This document shows, piece by piece, positions 57,215 to 64,000 of a stretch of 64,000 nt of DNA (position 1 is the stretch's first letter; every line of letters begins with the position of its first letter). The DNA comes from Thermothelomyces thermophilus ATCC 42464. Lineage: Eukaryota; Ascomycota; Sordariomycetes; Sordariales; Chaetomiaceae. Location of the stretch: the NCBI RefSeq assembly GCF_000226095.1, contig NC_016473.1, positions 5,390,243 to 5,454,242 of the forward strand, written 5' to 3'. A program made the translations under genes and the position numbers. Under the pieces are notes generated by a model. It did no database searches. It saw only the letters and a program-made list of their open reading frames with translations, and was not told where the DNA came from.

Positions 57215-58634
57215 ATGACAAGAAATTTCAAACAATGGCTCAAGCAGGGGCTCAAGGCGACTAAAGATGAAAACGGACATGGCGTGCCTCCGGAACCACC
57301 ATACCGCGAATACTGGCCAAACCTCCCGGCATCCTCAGCAAACACAAAACTAAACTACGGCCTCTTTCAGAGACTACCGCTGGAAGTTCGGCAGCAGATT
57401 TTGACCCAGGCATTTGGGAAACGAACTTTACACGTCCATCTCGCCTACGACCATCCGCTTGCTCGTAAGCCAAATTCCGGAGAGAACAAAAGGCGGATGT
57501 TCCTATCAAAACGTGCCGACGAGAAACGACCTGAAAACCGCCGGCGCCATTGCGGCTTGGGGTCCAATCTCGTCCCCGACGCCAGCAGGCCAAAGCAGTG
57601 GCAGTGGTTTAGCTGCGTGTGCCACCGCCGCGTGGTCGAGGCTCGGGAATGCCGGCCCGAACCTCAAAGACCACCGCAGGGGAGGATCGAGCCCTGCAAC
57701 GACGGTTGCCTTAACGGCAGGCTCTTCACAACACGCTATACTACTAATGCTGAATGGGGTAGGCTATGCCGATGTGAGCCCATCGCAGAGTACGACCGGC
57801 CCATGGCAGACCGCGAGTGCTTCATCGGGATCATGGGCTGGCTGTTGGCATGTCGACAGGCGTATGTCAAAACATCCTTGATACGTCCCTTCTCAATTTC
57901 CATCTCATTCTCTGCTGACCATTGAGAACAGCTACATCGAGGGGGTCGACATCCTCTACCGGACAAACACCTTCCACATGTCGAGCCTACCACTCCTGCT
58001 CAACCTCGCGCGTCTGATGCCCCCGCGCCGCCTGGCCACCATCACCAGCGTCGAACTGCTCTGGGACCTTTTTGACGACCGTGAGACTATAAAAACCGTC
58101 TATAAGCAAGCACAGGCTTCCCCCTCGTCGGTGCCGCCGCAGTCGCAGCCTAGCACCAAATTCCACGAGCTCCGCCAGATCACGCCCCGGATCTTCCCCA
58201 ACGCCCGCAACGTCTACGTCGCCGTGCAGGCTCCGATCGAGCCATTATTCTGGGCAGAACGACCGGCGGCTTGCCTGCCTCTTCTCGAGCGTGCCATCCT
58301 GGGCCCGGTGGAGGACATGTTCCGCGCCATGGGCCCGGAGCCGGAGAAGGAGTTCAGTTTCGCCATTCAGCTGGGCGGGTTTCTCGCTCTTGCGAGGCGT
58401 CATTGGCGGGACAAGGACGTGGATCCTGGCGTTTACAGGCGTGCTCCGAGTCAATGTGCGGTGGATGAGAGCGGGTACTTTGTGCTCGACGGCGTCTCGT
58501 TCCGCGCCATCAGAGCGTGGAGACCGCTTGGTCCGGGCGGCGCTGGGTACTGGCTTCGTCCGGGGCTGACTGATTCCTGGACTGCTGGGCTAGGGATGTT
58601 TGATATCTGGGGAACGTGGGACGATTTACCGTAG
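57215..58634 (+). CDS. DUF7730-like fungal protein of unknown function
   Basis: Exons 57215-57861 and 57932-58634 give 449 aa. The 70-nt intron has donor GTATGT, branch GCTGAC and acceptor ACAG; splicing yields CRQAYIEGVDILYRTNTFHM. The N-terminal LFQRLPLEVRQQILTQAFGKRTLHV and the later ACRQAYIEGVDILYRTNTF are the two hallmarks of a common fungal domain (DUF7730, F-box-like start). The middle part is basic and Cys-containing (CVCHRR), the C-terminal part ends GMFDIWGTWDDLP. No signal peptide or membrane segment. This family is expanded and often subtelomeric in ascomycetes; no link to the biosynthetic genes is evident. It is the last intact gene before the chromosome end. Confidence 0.8.
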
Positions 58635-60285
58635 ACGTGGTGAGCTCTGATTACGGCCTGCTCGGGCGCATCTGTGCGAGCTAAGGTGGTGTAGATGCGG
58701 AGGGAGATCGCGAAGGAGCATGTTGCCGGCGTGGTAAGGAAGTTATCAGAAGCGACTAAGTTTCTAGGAATTAGCCACAAGCGATACATGCCAGATCATC
58801 TCCTTTGTCTATTTATATTGCTCTTTCTCTCCTTTATATATACTTTAATAAGGTACTCTTTGTATTCCTTCCTCTATACCTAAATGTATTAGAGACTCTC
58901 TAGTTATAATATAAAGGAAACTATACCTAAGAGGCTAGATAAAAAGCTACATCCCTTCCTTTAACACCTAATTAAGAATACTAATATATTATAAAGAAAA
59001 GTAGAACTAATTAAAGAGCTCCTATAGAGGCCTAGCTTCCTAGGCCAGCTCTTAGCTATAAAAGGTTAGTTAAGCTTAGCTTTAAAATTAGCTAGCTATT
59101 TATTCAGATAAAGATTAAGGGATAGTACCAAGGTATAATAAATCTTGATCCCCTTACCATTAAAAAGGACTTTAGATTGAAGGTTTCTTAAGTAAGGCAA
59201 GGTTTGGTAAAGCTAAAGGTTACATTCTATTTATTCTAAATATTCTAGGTTATTGAGGTTATTTCATGAATCCATTAGTAGTATTTAAAGAAGTTTTCCT
59301 TACTTATAATGGTACTATTACTTTATAGGGCTAGGTTTATAATAGCCTTCTAGTAAGCTCTCTTTAATACTAAAAGGATATATAAATCTAATAGCTAGAG
59401 GATATAAGATTACTTTAGTAGAAGATAAATAATATAGATATGATATTAATAATTAAGATATATAACATTATTGCCTATATAGCTATTATAGCTTTTAAGG
59501 ATTAATAACTAATATTTAGATAGATCCTAGGGTTTAGTCTAAGGTATAAAGATCTCTTCTAACTATTTAATAACTATATTATTATTAGGCTAGCCTTTCT
59601 TAATTATAGTAAATAACTAGTTCTTAAAAAGCTTTAAATCTAATAGAAACTACCATTATTAAATACTCTTGCTCTTAAAAATAACTAATGGGCTTGGATA
59701 CTTACTCTTAGCTAAGATATACCTAATAAAGGATATTTAAATATATATACTAAGTTATTTCTTCAAGATAGCCTTCTTTTTTATATTTCTAACTCCTAAG
59801 CTATTAACTCCTATACCCTTTATAATATTAAGTTTATCTATATCATAATAATTAGCTAGCTTAATAACTATAATAGCTAAGATAATCAGATATAAGGACT
59901 AGAGTTAAAGAATTTCCTTAGTAGCCCTATTAATATATATATACTCTATTAAATATACCCTCTAGGTCTTCAGAATAGGTACCTATCTAAGCAGTATTAT
60001 TATTAATGTTTTCCTATAGTTATAAGGTTTCTATAGGTTTAGATAACTTACTAGTAAAGGTCCTTAATCTATATATATATTAGAGGTTAGCTTAGAGTTA
60101 TAAAGTTAACTTTAGTAGGGATCTATCATACTTAGCAGTCTTTCTAGACCTTAGAAAGTGGTTATATAGTCCTAAAGGCTACTACTTATAGTTAATAGCC
60201 TATAAGGTATAACTATAATATACTTCTTAGTATTTAGCTATCCTATATAATAGGCCGCCTTTCTAAATCTATAATAGAGCCTATA
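58635..60285. other. AT-rich, RIP-like degenerate DNA
   Basis: Ordinary sequence gives way to TpA-rich DNA at about 58.8 kb. It is full of stops in all frames and carries no motif that I can place. It is probably an older transposon relic of unknown class. Confidence 0.55.
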
Positions 60286-60713
60286 TATAACAAACCCAAC
60301 TTAGACTTCTTCTAAAAGGGTTCAAACGAAGGTAGGTAAAGCAGGACAAGCACGCAGGTCGTCTAAGGGATTCGGTAAAGCCAAAGGGTTTATAACAATA
60401 CTAGAGTTATCTCTTATAGTAGTCAACGATGCTTGGTATAAGTACTATGATTATAGGTTGCTATCACTAGTAAACTCTGAGAGTCTACCGTAATAAGTGA
60501 CTATCTATATGTATATATAATCCTAGGATCACTAGTAGTTGTAGTGATCCTCTATACTAGCTTACCTGACTTATATCGTAAGCTAGTGATCCTTTGTTAG
60601 GATCATTTCTTACTAAGTGTAATCCTATCCTAATTAGTCTATCATTCCTTCGGCTTAATTGGCCCGTTTATACTAGTGGCTTAGGTAGCATCTATATATA
60701 TATTTCCGTAATA
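60286..60713 (-). repeat. Gypsy-2c 3' LTR
   Basis: 428 bp, plus-strand start TATAACAAACCCAACTTAGA (TGTGACGAACCC after RIP-type change), end TTTCCGTAATA. Homologous to the Gypsy-2a and 2b LTRs. Confidence 0.88.
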
Positions 60714-60839
60714 CGATGCCCTCCCTCTAAGGCTTTTGACCTAAAAGCCCTCTTTAGGTCGTTTCAAATAGCGTTAATATTCTTTTCTATATATGCCTTG
60801 TAATTTTTCCCTTTTTCTATATTGCTAATAGCTAACAAG

Positions 60840-61310
60840 ATGGTAGATTGTATCTCTAAGCGCTAATCTTCGAAATCCTAATAGCGTACCGTGCTTACTT
60901 CTTTTATTGATTCTTCTAGCATAGACGTTATACCGTATTTGTAGTATTTTAAGCAGAACTTGGCTTATTATATAGCGTCAGGCTCTTTTTGCTATAGCAA
61001 GTGTATACGTTAGGGTTGTTCCTATAATGGTTCTAACGTAGCATCTGCTTGTTCGTAACCTGGTTTGTTACCTTAATGTTTATAGCTAATCTTTTATAGT
61101 AACGAAGATTATATCTGAATAAAAACGTGTAGAATGAAAAGAGGCTAATGCTAAAGAGGCCCTTTTTATTATTTAGACTTAACTTTAGATAGCTATCAGT
61201 CGATTAGCTTATCCTCGTCACTAGAAACGTTTCTTAAAGGAGTAGGGTTCCGAGCTATTTCGTCAAGGTATATAGTCTTTAAAGGAAATAGAAGCAGAAG
61301 AACGGAGGGT
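60840..61310 (+). pseudogene. Antisense accessory gene remnant of Gypsy-2c
   Basis: Begins at ATGGTAGATTGTATC (60840). The coiled-coil part at about 61133-61310 reads KEANAKEALFII, then IAISRLAYPRH, then KRFLKE, GSELFRQGI and SLKEIEAEERRV, with TGA/TAG/TAA codons at likely Arg and Gln positions. Same place and orientation as the copies in Gypsy-2a and 2b, but a different sequence. Confidence 0.55.
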
Positions 61311-61723
61311 GTGAGATTCCGAGGTACGCGTTATTAGTAATGTATAGTCCTAGGGTGCTAACGTCCCGTTTGACTAGTCTTCTTTAGGCCTAGATTTGTC
61401 AGAGGCTGACTTAGCCATTTTATCCGAGCTAGTGCCTATAGTCGATCCGGGTTCTACTAGTAGAACTGTTCTAGTTTCTTAGGGCAGTTCAAGTTCTTGA
61501 CTAGTTCCTATAAGTCGTCCTCTAGTCTAAAATCAAGCTATTTAACTAGATACTATAGTTCCCTGTTAATGATATATAAATCTAGAATTTCTTTAATATT
61601 CTATTCTTCTTCCTTGTCTTTTACTTCGATATATATAATAACCTTAGCGTTTTTCGGTGCTAGTTTAAGAAGCGAAATATAAAAAATATCTATCTATAGT
61701 TATATAGATAATGGTAACGATAG

Positions 61724-61978
61724 TTAGTAGTTAGATGTCGAAATTCGTTCTTTAATAATAAAAGGTCCGACCTTTTTAAAGTCTAGCTTCGTACTTAGTC
61801 GTTTAGTTTGTAGGTTTCGTATAATTAAGTAGACTTTGTCTCCCTTCTCTAGGCAAGGTCCTTCGAGCCTGTATTTATTGTAGTAATTTTTTATTTTGGT
61901 CCTGACAAACTCGAGTTCCTTTTTAAGCTTCTTATATAGTACGTACATTTGTTTTGCTTTGACTATTGCTCTTAGCAC
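61724..61978 (-). pseudogene. Gypsy-2c integrase C-terminal fragment (open stretch)
   Basis: 84 codons without a stop: VKAKQMYVLYKKLKKELEFV, KNYYNKYRLEGPCLEKGDKV and KVGPFIIKER. This is the C-terminal domain of a Gypsy integrase with the GPF motif, followed in the element by the chromodomain. It is only a surviving fragment of the polyprotein. Confidence 0.75.
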
Positions 61979-63856
61979 TATAACCTCTAGTCCTTGCCTA
62001 AGGTCTACTTTATATCTGTAGTTTGCAAAGAACGGTATAACTTTGGTTATTTCTGTTGGTGTTATATTATAAGCGAGTTGTACTGTTGGTAATAGTATGA
62101 CCTAGTCGTCTTGCTAGTAGTTAACGTAAGAGTAGAGGTACTGCTTAATAACTTGGTTTAGTCGCTCCGTTTGTCTGTTAGTCTATAGGTAATATACTAT
62201 TAATAGCTTGCTATTAATGCTTAATCGTTATATTAATGCTTACTAGAACTTCGATACGAACTTAGTATCTCTATTAGTAATCCATTCTTATAGCTAAGCA
62301 TATACTAATGTAACTTACTAATAAATTATATCTATTAGCTATTTAGCTATTTAGGACTCCTTATAAAGAAAGAAGTATGCCCATTTAGTTAGGCGATCTA
62401 CTATAGTAAGAATATTATTATAGGTCACTCCTATAGCTATATCCTTAGATTCTAATAGCTTTATAATAAAGTCTATTGTAACTAAGCTCTATAGTTTGTT
62501 AGCTATTAGCAGTAGCTAAAGTAGCCTATACGGCTTGTATCGTACCGTTTTGCTTTGGTTATAGATATCATAGTTCTATACGACTTCCTTAACTCATGCC
62601 GTTAACTATAGAAAGTCGTAGTGTTCCTTGACTTATACGACAGTCTTCGTAACTCCTTTATATTCTCCGAGTTTCGACTTGTAGAGTTCTCGAATCATCT
62701 ATAGCTATTAATCCTAGTCGTAGATATATACTTTGCCTAGGTAGAGTTTCCTATCTCTTTCTTCTACTCTATTAGGTACTAGTAGTCTAGGTGCTACTTG
62801 ATACTATACCTTGTTAATCCTTTCTTCTCGAAAGATTACGTAATACTCTAGGAACGAGTTAAGTAGATTATCTTCTACGGGTGTCTACGTTTTATAATGT
62901 AGCGTTCTATCTGTTCGTTCCTTGAATAACGGTGGTGTCGTTCCTGTTTGTCCTTCCGTGTGATCCGTTTGTCGGCTTAAAGCATCCGCTCGTACGTTCT
63001 CTTTGCCTTTTTTATAGTAGATCTCAAAATTAAATTCTATAAGGAATTCTACCTATTATATTTGTCGTCTATTAAGCTCCTTTGTTGTTATAAAGTATTA
63101 TAGGTTCTTATAATCTATATATACTTATACCGGTTTAATTATACCGCTAAGGTATAGTCGCTATTCCTTAAAAGCTTCGATAATTATAAGTAGTTCCTTG
63201 TTGTAGATTAGATAATTAAGACGTAGTCCATCGAGCTTCTTTGAAAAGAAGGCTATAGGATGTAGCTTCCTTTGTCTGTCTTATTATCCTAATTGTCCTC
63301 TAATAGCGTAGTCTAAAGCGTCCGTTTCTACCTCGAATAGCTTTTTAGGGTCTAGTAGTACTAAAACTAGATCTTTGGTAATAGCGTCATAGATCTATAT
63401 AAATGCTTACTTGTATTACTCTTCCCATTAGAATTTAGTGCTCTTCTTGGTAAGTTTATATAAAGGTCCTACGATCGCTCTAAAGTTCCTAATAAACATT
63501 CGGTAGAAATTTATAAATCCGATAAAGCTTTGTATTTCCGTTACTAACGTTGGTTATAGCTACTCCTTGATAGCTTTAACCTTTAAAGATTCTATCTAAA
63601 TTTGTCCTAGGGATATCTTATATCCTAGAAATACTATTTTCCTAATGTAGAATTTGCTCTTTTCCTTGTTAATTAATAGTTTATATATATATAATATGTC
63701 TAGTACTACTTTTATATACTTCCGGTGTTTGTCTATCGTCTTAGGGAAGATAAGTATATCGTTAAGATAATATACCGTAAATTTGTCAAGAAAGGGTCGG
63801 ATCGCTTAATTAATTAGGGCTTAGAACGTTATCAGCGTGTTCGTAAGTCCGAATTG

Positions 63857-64000
63857 TTAGGGTTAGGGTTAGGGTTAGGGTTAGGGTTAGGGTTAGGGTT
63901 AGGGTTAGGGTTAGGGTTAGGGTTAGGGTTAGGGTTAGGGTTAGGGTTAGGGTTAGGGTTAGGGTTAGGGTTAGGGTTAGGGTTAGGGTTAGGGTTAGGG
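63857..64000 (+). repeat. Telomere, 24 perfect TTAGGG repeats
   Basis: 144 bases of uninterrupted TTAGGG to the window end, G-rich strand running 5' to 3' toward the end, as for a right chromosome terminus. There is no degenerate junction and no subtelomeric tandem repeat between it and Gypsy-2c. Confidence 0.99.

Larger units (their letters stand above)
60286..63856 (-). mobile_element. Gypsy-2c, 3' half of a chromovirus cut by the telomere
   Basis: Same orientation as Gypsy-2a. LTR at 60286-60713, then the antisense-gene remnant (about 60840-61310), chromodomain/integrase end (61724-61978 on the minus strand reads KGDKVYLIIRNLQTKRLS and KKVGPFIIKER), integrase to about 62.9 kb, RNase H, and reverse transcriptase near 63.75 kb (the region of the YLDDILI motif). 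It runs collinear with 24528-28077 and stops at GTAAGTCCGAATTG, where Gypsy-2a continues GTAAGTCTAAATGG. The 5' half, including most of RT, protease, gag and the 5' LTR, is lost. Confidence 0.88.

Overview
The window is the right-hand end of a chromosome of a filamentous ascomycete, most likely a Sordariales member. The last 144 bases are 24 perfect TTAGGG repeats. Genes have short fungal introns (about 50-115 nt) with GTAAGT/GTGAGT-type donors and CTAAC/CTGAC branch sites. GC-rich genes alternate with long TpA-rich tracts in which transposon reading frames are full of TAG/TAA codons at Trp and Gln positions, the signature of repeat-induced point mutation (RIP). The gene set (a family 6 cellulase and a PKS-NRPS / Diels-Alderase / trans-ER trio) resembles what I recall of the myceliothermophin (myc) locus of Myceliophthora (Thermothelomyces) thermophila. 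The species is an inference from memory, not from a search.

Layout. 1-805: 3' end of a GH6 cellulase gene. 1413-3918 (-): coiled-coil protein gene interrupted by an in-frame TAA. 5371-11628: four genes that look like a biosynthetic arm: alpha/beta hydrolase (-), small membrane protein (+), DHA2-type MFS exporter (-), small lipocalin-like protein (+). 12411-36110: one nested transposon block, bounded by two 212-bp LTRs of a Copia element and a near-identical 5-bp target duplication (CGGCC/CGGCT). Inside the Copia lie a GC-rich island with mini- and microsatellites, a truncated Gypsy (Gypsy-1), a full-length chromovirus (Gypsy-2a) and an inverted 3' fragment of the same family (Gypsy-2b). 37473-53999: a 4123-aa PKS-NRPS (-), a Diels-Alderase (-) and a trans-acting enoyl reductase (+). 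55127-57036 (-): a broken kinase-like gene. 57215-58634 (+): a DUF7730-like gene. 58635-63856: RIP-degraded DNA and a third Gypsy-2 copy, cut within its reverse transcriptase and capped directly by the telomere at 63857-64000.

How the genes may work together. The PKS, helped by the trans-ER, would build a methylated reduced polyene. The NRPS module would add one amino acid, and the reductase domain, which keeps its Ser-Tyr-Lys triad, would release an aldehyde. A Knoevenagel step (spontaneous or hydrolase-assisted) would give a pyrrolinone, and the Diels-Alderase would form the decalin. The four left-arm genes fit the same kind of pathway, so a single cluster may have been split by about 23.7 kb of transposons. 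No pathway regulator, P450 or flavin oxygenase is visible in the window.

The most unusual signal is a spliced antisense gene (Cys-rich motif plus coiled coil) between the chromodomain and the 3' LTR of every Gypsy-2 copy. The three copies differ from each other but keep the same architecture.
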